From NCBI GenBank assembly GCA_036785325.1, contig JAXIVH010000019.1, forward strand, positions 907,100-971,099: a DNA stretch of 64,000 nt, written 5' to 3'. The translations under genes and the position numbers were made by a program. This DNA comes from Urophycis tenuis. Its lineage: Eukaryota > Chordata > Actinopteri > Gadiformes > Phycidae. Shown here piece by piece: positions 32,243 to 43,100 of the stretch (positions within the stretch are counted from its first letter, which is position 1; every line of letters starts with the position of its first letter). The notes under the pieces are model-generated. The model did no database searches. It saw only the letters and a program-made list of their open reading frames with translations, and was not told the origin of the DNA.

Positions 32243-32434
32243 TCTCTCTCTCTCTCTCTCTCTCTCTCGCTTTCTCGCTCTCTCGCTCTCTCTCTCTCTG
32301 TGTGTGTGTGGGGGGGAGCTGGAGTGATTGACGGTGGTGAGTGTTTTTTCAAAACTTTTCTATCTTTGTTTGTATGTTGAAGTGTAGTTTGTGAGTCTTG
32401 TTACGGTCAGTGTGTGTGTGTGATAGCGGGCGTT

Positions 32435-33693
32435 ATGCCCGGTGTCAGCTGTTCAGTTGAGGATGCAGCGTATGCAATCAGAGAGCTGGTGGGGTTTAAA
32501 AGTGTGAAAGCTGCCTCACGGATGAACAGTGCTATCGTCATTTTTTTGGATGATGTGACAAAGGTGGAGAAAGTGGTGGAGAGTGGCGTGGTGATCCATG
32601 ATACCTTCACGCCGGTGTTTCCTCTGGTTAATCCGGCGAGGAGGATCATGATCTCTAACACGCCGCCTTTCATTCAAAATGAGGATTTGGTCACAGAATT
32701 GTCCCGCTACGGGCGAGATATCTCCCCGATAAAAATGATGATGATGGGAAGTAAAACGCGACCGGAGATGAAGCACGTTGTGTTACCGGCGGCAGACTTT
32801 TATGGTGCTCAAAGACAGCGCAAAAGACCTTAATCTGTCTTTGAGTTTCAAGGTGGATGGTTTCCAATACGTTGTGTTTGTCACATCCGACACAACGAAG
32901 TGTTTTGTTTGCGGAGCCGAGGGGCACTTGGCTCGGGCCTGCCCCGAAGCCAGGGAAGCTGCCGGTGGCGCAGTGGGGCCAAGCCCCCCTGGCCGGGGGG
33001 GTGGGGGGGGCTTTGACCCCCGGTGAGCCAAGTGTTTCGGCCTCTCGTGAGCTGGCAGTTGATGCGTCAGCGGATGGTGAGTGTAGTTCAGGTGAGAAGG
33101 GGTCAGGTGAGACGGGCTCATCTGTTGTACAGCAGCCGGGAGCTGAGTCAGGTGAGTCAGACTCACCCGGTGTGCAGCAGGCGGCAGACCCACATGTACA
33201 GGAGGTGATGGAGCAGGAGCAGGCCGTTAGCCTGGAAAGTAAACAGGAAAAGGGAAAGGAGGATAAGGAACATAATGTGAATATTGATGAGGTGGTAAAT
33301 GAGGGGATGGAGGAGGATATGGCTGAGGATAAAAGATCAGGAAAAAGGAAAATTGAGTGTCGGGAGGGGGAAGAAGAGGAGGAGGAGGAGGAGGAGGATG
33401 GGGAGGAAGATAGTGGAAATGAAGTGGGTGAAGAGTGCGACATAACTCCATCTCAGGAGTCTCAGACAATAACTTATTCATCAAGAGAAATTAAAAAGTT
33501 CCTGAAAGACACAAAAAGTAAAGCAGCTGTGCATGTGGAGAATTTTTTCCCCGACCTGAAGGGTTTCATTCAGTCTGTGACACGTCTTAAAAAAATGGAA
33601 AAATCCTTTGAGCCGAAGGAAGTTTACAGACTGAACAAATTTGTAACAAAAGCCAAGACGAAGCTCGCTGACCACAATGATGTTTTATTTTAA
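32435..33693 (+). pseudogene. Tx1-group ORF1 (nucleic-acid-binding protein), two frameshifts
   Basis: The protein starts MPGVSCSVEDAAYAIRELVG and its first ~110 residues resemble an RRM-like ORF1 domain (RRIMISNTPPFIQNEDLV). The frame shifts near 32785, and the next frame contains CFVCGAEGHLARAC, a CCHC knuckle. A G-rich run near 33000 shifts it again into an acidic tail (EEEEEEEEDGEED) that ends at 33693. ORF1 proteins coat the LINE RNA. Both frameshifts make this copy defective; sequencing errors at homopolymers are possible at the second. Confidence 0.75.
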
Positions 33694-33748
33694 AATGCCT
33701 TATCACATTATTGTAGCTGTTCTTTTATTGATCTCTTGTTTTATCAGT

Positions 33749-36700
33749 ATGATTAATATAAATATTGTTTCTTTAAATATCAACGGTGCCAGAAGTGATG
33801 TAAAGAGAGCCTCTCTTTATAAACTCATTGATATTAAGAAACTGGATGTAGTTTTTATTCAAGAAACTCATAGTGATGCTGAGAATGAGAGAGACTGGAA
33901 GAAGGAGTGGCCTGGCCAGGTTTTTCTCAGCCACAAATCTTTTAATAGTGCTGGAGTCGATGTGGTTTTTAACAAAGTTTTTAACCCTCACTCTGTCGAG
34001 GTTCAGGATGTTTTATCAGGTCACATTTTGAAGGTCAGAGCACAATATGAGAATGTCAAAATGGTTTTTATTTGTGTTTATGCCCCTGTTTTTAGCAAAG
34101 ATAGAATGACTTTTTTAGACATTCTATGTGATGCTATTAGCAGCTGTAACACTGAGGAGTATTTATTTCTGGGAGGTGATTTTAATTGCACAGAACATCC
34201 TAATGCAGATAGAAATCACCTGGAGCCCCACCGTGCTTCGTGTGCTCGGCTGCAGCGTCTCATCGAAGCTCACGAGCTGCAAGATGTATGGAGAGGGTTC
34301 CATAGAAACACCCGGCAGTATACATGGAGCCACAGCCGTGATAATGTTTTATCCATGGCTCGACTTGATCGGTTTTATTGTTTCAAGCATCATTTTAGTA
34401 TTTTTAAATCAAGTCACATTATACCTGTTGGTTTCACAGATCATTCCCTGGTTCAGTGCTCATTTTTTATCTCAAATGTCAAGATAACCAGTGCTTATTG
34501 GCATTTTAACACAGCTCTTTTATTCGACAATGCTTTTAGAGAGGGTTTTAATTATTTATGGGTTTTACACAAGCAGAAGAAGTCCAATATTATTTCTTTA
34601 CAGCAGTGGTGGGATTTTGGCAAAGTCCAAATCCAGCAATTTTGTAAGCAGTATACTCGCAATGTCACTAAGTACATTAGCAGGTCTCTTCAGGACCTAG
34701 AGACCGAGGTGGTACAGCTGCAGGGTTTGGCAGACTGTACAGGAGAACAAGGGCATTTTGAAGCCCTTAAAGGAAAAAAGGCTGCTTTAGCCAACCTGTT
34801 GGGCATTACAGCGCAGGGGGGCGCTGGTTCGGTCTCGTTTTCTGAACGCCTCACAAATGGATGCTCCATCCCAGTTTTTTTTCAGCTTAGAGAGGAAAAA
34901 TGGGCAGAAGAAGATCATCCACTCGGTACATGCTGAAGATGGTTCTTCATACACAACAGGCCCAGAGATCCGGAGGTATGCCACAACATTCTACAAAGCA
35001 CTGTATTCGAATGAGTTTGTGGATAACCCAGAGCTGGGTGGACAGTTTTTTAATGACCTGCCTCAGGTGGATGAGTCATCTAATATAGCCTTGAGCTCTG
35101 AACTGACTATGAATGAACTCCATACAGCCCTCATGAGCCTGGCCAATGAGAAGGCTCCAGGTATTGATGGGCTCCCTGTGGAGTTCTACAAGTCTTTCTG
35201 GACGGTTCTCGGGGAGGATATGTTTGAGGTCTTCCAAGACAGTCTGAACCGGGGACAACTACCGCTGAGCTGCAGGAGGGCCGTAATCACCCTGCTCCCC
35301 AAAAAAGGTGATCTGCAGCTCTTAAAGAACTGGAGACCGGTTTCGTTGCTGTGTGGAGACTATAAGATCCTATCCAAAGCCCTGGCCCTGAGGCTGAGGG
35401 AGGTTGTTTGTGAAATGATTCATGTGGACCAGACCTACTGCATGCCCGGCAGGTCCATCAGTGATAATATCACTCTAATCAGGCATGTTTTGGACGTCTC
35501 TAGCTCATTGGACACAGACACTGGTCTGATTTCCGTAGACCAGGAAAAAGCTTTTGACCGGGTTGAACACCAGTATCTGTGGCAGGTGCTGGCTGCTTTT
35601 GGGTTCAACCCAGGCTTCATAGCTAAGATCCAGGTACTGTACTGTGACATTGTGAGTATACTGAAGGTTAATGGTGGCCTGGCTGCTCCTTTTAATGTGG
35701 AGAGGGGGGTTCGGCAGGGATGTTCCCTATCGGGGATGCTCTATTCCCTAGCCATAGAGCCCCTGCTCCACAAATTAAGAAGGGAGCTCAATGGTGTTGT
35801 TTTTAATGGATGTCCTGCTTTTTTTAAACTGTCTGCCTATGCTGATGATGTGATTTTAATGGTGAACACACAAAAAGACATTGACACCATAAAAACCAAT
35901 GTTGGACTGTTTAACAAGTTGTCATCAGCAAAGGTAAACTGGAGTAAGAGCGAAGCGGTGATGATTAACGATAAGCCCACAACCAACCTGTCTTTACCAG
36001 GAGGACTGACGTGGAAGACAGGGGGCATAAAATACCTTGGGGTGTTCTTAGGCGATGAGACTATTGTGAACAAGAACTGGGATAATGTGCTGGAGAGGGT
36101 TGAAGGTCGGCTCAGGAGGTGGAGCTGGCTGTTGCCAAGCATGTCTTATAGAGGAAGGGCACTCATCAACAACCTGGTGTCCTCCTCCCTTTGGCATAGA
36201 CTGGCCTGTGTTGATCCTCCACCAAATCTGCTTTCCAAAATACAGGAGATACTAGACTTTTTTTTTTGGAACAATCTTCACTGGATCCCTCAAGCTGTCC
36301 TTTACCTTCCGAATGATGAAGGAGGGCAAGGACTTGTCCACCTGGCCAGTAGAGGAGCTGCTTTCCGGCTGCAGTTCATTCAGCAACTGCTGTATGGCCC
36401 CAAGGACCTGGTCTGGAGGCCGCTAGCCCACCTGATTCTCCAGCGGTTCGCTGACCTGGGTATAAAGGATTCACTGTTCCTCATGGACCTCAGCACTGCA
36501 GACCTGCGTACTTTGCCACTTTTCTACCGGGGAGTTTTTTCTGTGTGGAAGCTGATGGCAAGGGAGAAAAGCACGGCCTCTCTTCACTGGCTGCTTCAGG
36601 AGCCTGTGGTTTTTGGAGGGCAATTTGGCACCCCTCTCTGGGCAGGAGCAGCATTTAGAGCCATTTTCTGCAAGGCCAGGGTCACGACTCTGGGGTCTGT

Positions 36701-37631
36701 TGTTCACCTGGCTGGAGCTGGACTACAGGATGCAGCAGCCCTGGCAGCTGGTGTGGGGGTCCGGTCTGTGAGGACCATTAGCAGACTGTTGGAGCACTGG
36801 AGGAGCTGTCTGAGTGGACAACAACAACTTGTACTGAGCCGGCACTCCCAAGGTTTTATTGCCCCCTGCACTGACGATACGTTTCCCTCCATCATTGTTC
36901 GCCCGTTTTTTAAAGACTGCACTGGTTGGTTTTTAAACACACAGCACTGCACTTTAAGCCTACAGGAGGCCACTGGTAAGGCCCTGTACAGAGTCATGGT
37001 GAAGTGTCTGAATGGAAAGACTCTGAACCGTGTAGACACTCCATGGAGAGGTCACCTGCAGCTGGGAGATGAGGTGATGCCTGCCTGGAGGAGCCTCTAT
37101 AAAGGCCCACTGATGAAAAAAGTGGCAGACTTACAATGGAGGGTGCTACATGGTATTGTGGCAGTGAACTCATTCTTATCTGTCATCACCCCAGGGCACA
37201 CTGACCGGTGTGTGTTCTGTGGTGAGAGGGAGACAGTCTTTCACTGTTACGGCGAGTGTGCACGTCTCACTCCTCTTTTTACTCTTCTGAAGAGTCTCTT
37301 CAGCGTAGCTAGTGAAGAGTTCTCTGTACATGTGTTTATCCTGGGTGTGAAGTACAGAAAGGCAGAAGAAAACAAGTGTAAACTTCTGAACTTCATACTG
37401 GGACAGGCCAAGATGGCAGTGTATGTGAGTAGGGGAAGGAAAGAGGAGGACATGTTGGATGTTGATGTGAGCTTATTGTTCAGTCGGATGGTAAAGGCCA
37501 GGGTTCATATAGATTTTAAGTACTACAGTCAGATGCAGGACCTGGAGCAGTTCAGTAAGGTCTGGACTTACTCTAACATACTGTGTTCAGTCAGTGACAA
37601 TGCTCTGGGGTTCTCTCACCATCTCATCTAA
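33749..37631 (+). pseudogene. Tx1-group ORF2: endonuclease and reverse transcriptase, one frameshift
   Basis: It starts MININIVSLNINGARSDVKR, overlapping nothing but following ORF1 by ~55 nt. Endonuclease motifs: FIQETHSD, YLFLGGDFNCTEHPNADR, MARLDRFYC and GFTDHSLVQ. The frame changes near 34858, then RT motifs follow: NEKAPGIDGLPVEFYKSFW, LLPKKGD, NWRPVSLL, DQEKAFDRVEHQYLW, GVRQGCSLSGMLYSLAIEPL and SAYADDVILMV (YADD near 35835). The C-terminus has a cysteine-histidine knuckle (CVFCGERETVFHC) and ends at 37631. The single frameshift lies between the endonuclease and RT domains; otherwise ~1,290 codons are open. The endonuclease sets target choice in such LINEs. Confidence 0.85.
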
Positions 37632-37773
37632 TACATATCTAACCCGGTCTGCATGGACTTATCTGTGATTTATTGGTTTTGTTTTGGCTCTTTTAATTTT
37701 TTTAATGGATTTGCTGTTTTGACTTGTGCTTATTGACCAAAGTGTAGTTTTCTGTTTTGTTAAAATAAAGTTA

Positions 37774-37886
<113 letters not shown>

Positions 37887-38750
37887 AAAGTAAAGCAAGG
37901 AATCTGGGTGTAATTATCGACAGCAATCTAAATTTCAGAAGTCATATCAACCACATTACAAGATCATCTTTATATCATCTCAAAAATATCTTCAAACTGA
38001 GGGGCTTTCTGTCAAAATCGGACTCAGAAAAATTAATCCACACATTTATAACGTGGCTAATAAAGTAGATTAAATTACTGTAATGGTTTATTCACTGGAC
38101 TCCCAAAATCAAGTATTCACAGGTTACAACCAATTCAAAATGCAGCTGCATGTATTCTCACTGGTACCAAGAAACAACACATCACACCGTTCTTAAATCT
38201 TTGCACTGGTTACCCGTTAGAGCAAGAATCCATTTCAAACTACTGCTCCTGGTTTATAAAGCACTACATGGCCTTGCACCTCAGTACATCACAGACATGC
38301 TCATCACTTACACCCCAGCAAGAACACTTTGGTCAACAGGCAGTGGACATTAGAAATAGAAATACTTTATTAATCCAAAGCTGGGAAATTGCAACAACTC
38401 ATTGCAATTATGAGCAATTAACTCATCCCTCGCACCAGATCCAAAGAAGGGGAGGCAGCTTTTAGTGTACATGCCCCACAACAATGGAACTCCTTGTCTG
38501 ACACAGTTAGACATGCCACATCAGTAGCCATCTTTAAAAACCTTTAAATTGATTAAAAATCTCTTTTCAACAGCATTCTGTTGAACTGTGTGTGCATGTG
38601 TCCATGTGTGGTTGTATGAGTGGGTGTGCATGTATGAGTTTAAGTGTGTTTGTGGTGAAGACGGCGTACATATGATTGTTTACTTGCATTCTTCAATTGA
38701 TTCCTAATTGATTTTTAGATAACTGTTTTTACTGTAATACCTCTTGTGAA
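37887..38750 (+). pseudogene. L2 LINE fragment, piece 2 (RT C-terminus and 3' UTR)
   Basis: Decayed frames read NLGVIIDSNLNFRSHINHIT, HLKNIFKLRGFLS and LQPIQNAAACILTGTKKQ, then HYMALHLSTSQT: the L2 C-terminal region. A ~50-bp SINE/LINE-tail-like insertion (GAAATACTTTATTAATCCAA, 38355-38400) interrupts it. It stops at the Gypsy target site TGAA, and the expected last ~60 bp of an L2 3' UTR lies on the far side of the Gypsy element. Confidence 0.72.
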
Positions 38751-40008
38751 TGTAACCTAGTTGAAAATAAGGGTTCTGGTTATTGGTAGGAATACATAAT
38801 ACTATTATTACTACTATTAATACTACTATTTTGGTTGCATAAGTTGTTCTTTTCCATGTTTGGTTGCAGTGTGTAATGTTGCATATAAATGTTATTTGTG
38901 ATTTATATATAATACACGTGATTTAAATAATCATACATTATGTTACATTATCCTTTTTTTATACTTACCTGTACTATAGCCATCCAGCCATCAGGGGGCG
39001 AAATGACATGTTTGTGGGTCGATGTGGGATAAGGGGAGAGAGAGAGAAGGCTTGGGAACTCGAGTTGGTGAGAGGAACACGAGGTGACATACGCGTAGCA
39101 CACGTTTATATTTCCAAGTTATTTTCTTGTAGCAAAAAGGTGATGACATATCAGCTATATGAGCTGCAAGTGTGACTGGTGCACGTCAACGTAATTTCCA
39201 GCACGGACTTTACTATCAGCGTCACCAGCCACGGTAACTAAGTGTGTCCGCTAGTTAGCCCAGCTAGCAGAGCCGCAGTAGCAGTTGGCTAACGCAGTCA
39301 ACGAAGCAACTGAAGTCGCCGAGGGTCGCCGGCCAGATAGCGGGTGCAGCCACGTGGGTTTGCTGACCTTCCTCTGGCTAAGAGGAACCGAGAAGCAAGC
39401 CTGTGAGGAGCGCCTGTTTTTCGTTTTCCACCCATGGACTTCGCGGACGGTCATTGCCATTCTACTGGACGTGCGTGAGTACAGTGTGGGTTTTAGCTCA
39501 GAGGAGCGAAGAGGATTCCTTCTTCAAACAGGCCTGCAACGGGGGGTTTGGAGAGAACTCTTTTCTTTTGGGTTTATTTATATTATGCCGGCTTAGTTAA
39601 GTTATGAATATGTGAAACTAATGCACGTGTATTTGTCAATCGTCTATTGGTTTAAGCGGGGTGATATTGAACGTGGTTTGTTTGTATTCCCATTGTTTTG
39701 TGAACACTAAGTATATATTATTTGATCCATCTGATAAGTGATTCATAGTGTCTTATATTTTATATTGAAATCATTATATTTTTTATATTATTATATTGAA
39801 AAATAAGTAAACATTTGAATACTTACCTTTTCGTTTGTCTGCTTACTGTAACGGGGATGTTCTGATATTGTGCATATTGAAGGGTAATTAAGGGTACTGT
39901 TATTATGTATACATTTATATAGGGAATCTAAACTAATATTGAAGTTAATAGTTGGGTTAAAGAACCTAGGGCCCTGCCCTCTATATTATTGGGGTAAAAG
40001 GGGCTACA
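38751..40008 (+). repeat. 5' LTR of the Gypsy element
   Basis: 1,258 bp, TG...CA ends. It provides the promoter and RNA start; no clear TATA box was fixed by eye. A 103-codon open frame inside it (39285-39596) is repeated in the 3' LTR and has no recognisable domain. Confidence 0.92.
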
Positions 40009-40013
40009 TAAAA

Positions 40014-40032
40014 TGGAGGCACCGCTGGGATT
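40014..40032 (+). promoter_or_regulatory. Primer binding site, complementary to tRNA-Thr 3' end
   Basis: TGGAGGCACCGCTGGGATT lies 5 nt after the 5' LTR. Its reverse complement, AATCCCAGCGGTGCCTCCA, is what I expect for the 3' end of vertebrate tRNA-Thr(AGT) including CCA, over all 19 positions. It would prime minus-strand DNA synthesis. Confidence 0.85.
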
Positions 40033-40110
40033 AGTTTAGGTTTCCAGATAACCAGTACCAGTTAATACAAGTTAAATTAAAGCAGCAGTAAAAATAAAAA
40101 AAGACAAATA

Positions 40111-43100
40111 TTGAGAATGGAAAGTCAAGCTGAACTTGTGTTAGAGCTAAAGGGATGGTGCCGTGGAGAAGTATTGGATGAGGCTCATGCGCTTATGGTT
40201 CTCATTCAAGAAGATGTGGAAGTCACACAAATTGAAGAGACCCTACACACAGTTAAATGCCTGGGCCGTGTTCGTGTCCGAAGTAGGACTTACAACATGA
40301 GGCGCCACAGGTATATGGTCCTGTGTGAGTGTCGTGAAGAGCTCAAAAGGGAAAATGTTCCCGCTGAAGTGATGCCTACTGATGGTAATGAGGCGTGGCC
40401 TTTAGTAATAGTAGGTGAAACCCTACCTGCACCAGTAGATAATTTCAGTGAGTTGTTAGCCGGAGCGCAGCAGGCTGAGGAAAGGACAGGGGAGAAACCC
40501 CAGAGCATGTCCCCTACTCCAGTTTCCCCCAGTAGCCAAACTGAGTCCATTTTGCGTGCACTTGGTGATTTGCTCGACAAAACAAAGCCCACTATTGATA
40601 ATGGAAGCTATCGCCGCTTGCGTGTTTTTTCTGGAACCTTGCCCACTCCAGTTGGTGAAGAGCAGTTTGAACACTGGCTAGAGCAAGCACGACTTATGGT
40701 CGAGGAGTGTGACTGTTCTGTTAAGGAGAAAAGGCGTAGACTAATGGAGAGCCTTAAAGGTTCTGCGCTGGAAATAGTCAAAGCTGCCAGAGCCAGCAAT
40801 CCTGATGTTAGCGCAGAGGAGTGCCTAGAGGCAGTTGAGCATGTGTTTGGAACAGCAGAGTCTGGAGATGACCTGTATTTCGCATTTCGCATGATGCAGC
40901 AACAGTCAGGTGAGAAGCTGTCTGACTTCCTGAGGCGTTTAGAGCGGTCGTTAGATAAAGTGACAAAGAAAGGTGGTGTCCTGCATGACAGTGTAGATAA
41001 AGTACGGCTAGAGCAGTTGTTGAGAGGCGCTGTAGCCTCTGACTTGATGTTGGTCAATCTCCGCCTAAGAGAGAGGAGAGACAAGCCTCCAACTTTTCTT
41101 CAGCTTTTGAAAGAGTTAAGAACAGAAGAAGAGTATGAGGCCTCAAGGAAGAGGCTCAACCCTGTTGTCAAAAGTGTTCATGTGAAGCCAGAGATTGATG
41201 TCAAACAGGCTGAAATCCAGGGCTTAAAGGCAGAACTAAAAGAGCTCAAAGCCCTAGTTACTGCTGTGGTGACTAGGCCAAACCAGGCCATGGTAGAAAA
41301 TGTTGAGATAACGCCATTCAATGCATCTCTGCATAGTGAGCCCGGTCCTGATTCTGAGCTAAAGGCATTGAAAAAGCAAATGAAGCGACTACAAACAAAG
41401 TTTACCCAGAAGGTAACTGAAAGAGAAACTGCGGCTGCAGTCTCAACAGTGGAAGCTTCAAAATATGACTCCCGTTCCCCCCTTAGACCACCAAGGGCTG
41501 CAGAGGAAAATTTCTGTTACCGTTGTGGGGAGAGTGGGCATTATGCAGGAAAGTGTCAAAACCCTGAAAACCAGGCCAAGGTTATCAAGAGGCTGATTCA
41601 AGCCTTGAGAGTGTCAAAAGACAAGCAACAGACAAGAGAGGTCACAGCTGATGATGTGAACTGTGGGGTGAAGAAGAGTGCAATTTCTGTAAGGGAGAGT
41701 ACAAGTATCCCTGATGGTTTAGTGGGGCCACCTAGTCTTGTCAAATTAAAAGTTAGTGGTCAACCCTGCACCGCCCTGCTAGACAGTGGGTCTCAGGTGA
41801 CGATTATCTTTGAGCCCTGGTACCAAAAGTACTTGTCAGATATACCCATTCAACCTGTCTCAGGTTTGGCCCTTTGGGGTTTAAGTGAATCCAGCCTCAG
41901 CTACCCCTACCGTGGCTACGTAGTGGTAGAACTGGAGTATCCCGCAGAAATCTTGGGTACCAGTCAAACTGTGACAGTTCTCGCTCTCATATGTCCGAGC
42001 CCCAAGACTGCAGATCAGACCTCTGTCATTGTGGGAACAAACGCCAGTCATGTCAGACGCTTGGTGAAACAATGCAGAGACAGTGGTATTGATGTAACTC
42101 AGACCCTGGGCATCAAAGCTTGTGAAACAGGCGACCAGGCTCCCCCAGAAGTTCTGGAGGAGGGAGGAGATGATGTTGGCCGTGTGAGGTGGCAAGGACC
42201 TGGTCATTTGACTCTACCCCCTGGTGGTGATGTGCAGGCTGTTTGTAAAATCGAGCTCACACACGCTGTTGACCAAGAAATCCTAATGGTAGATTCCTCA
42301 CCAATTGCCCCACTCCCCGCTGGCGTGACATTTCAGCCTATGGTCGTGTGTAGTCAGGCAATGGATATCAGTAGTTTCAGAGTTTTGATCAATAATGACT
42401 CTTTGAGAGAGACAACAATACCAGTGGGAACAGTGATTGGTCACATGCACCTGGTTGATTCAGTCACTACCATCCCTCCCAAAGAAACAACTCCATCAGA
42501 GTTTGATGTAAGCATGATCAACTTCGGAGACTCACCAATCTCAACAGAATGGAAGACCCGACTTTGTGAGAAGCTGTCAAAAAGATCCCATGTCTTCTCA
42601 ACACAAGAGTGGGATGTTGGTTTAGCCAAAGGGGTAGAACACCATATCCGATTATCCGACCCTCGACCGTTCCGTGAGCGTTCACGTCGGCTGACACCGG
42701 CAGACATCGAAGATGTGCGTAAGCACCTACAAGAACTTCTGCAGGCCGGTATCATATCCGAGTCCCGAAGCCCCTATGCTTCCCCTATAGTTATCGTGAG
42801 GAAGAAAAATGGAACTATAAGGATGTGCATCGATTACAGGTTTCTGAACAGTCGTACCATCCCAGATCAATACACAACACCTTGCATTGACGATGCGCTA
42901 AACGCCTTGACAGGAAGCCAATGGTTCTCCGTCCTGGACCTCAGAAGTGGCTATTACCAGATAGCAATGTCTGAAGAGGACAAAGAGAAAACTGCATTCA
43001 TCTGTCCATTAGGTTTTTACCAGTTTGAGCGAATGCCACAGGGCATAAGTGGAGCTCCGGCGACCTTTCAGAGGTTAATGGAGAAGGCAGTAGGCGACAT

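Noticed and set aside
32691..33443. 250-codon Ser/Pro-rich frame antisense to the Tx1-group ORF1
   Set aside because: It is the complement of the acidic and repeat-rich ORF1 tail; no independent evidence.
39285..39596. 103-codon frame in the Gypsy 5' LTR, repeated at 48619-48930 in the 3' LTR
   Set aside because: The duplication is simply the two LTRs. No domain, signal or conserved motif is visible, so I do not call an extra gene.
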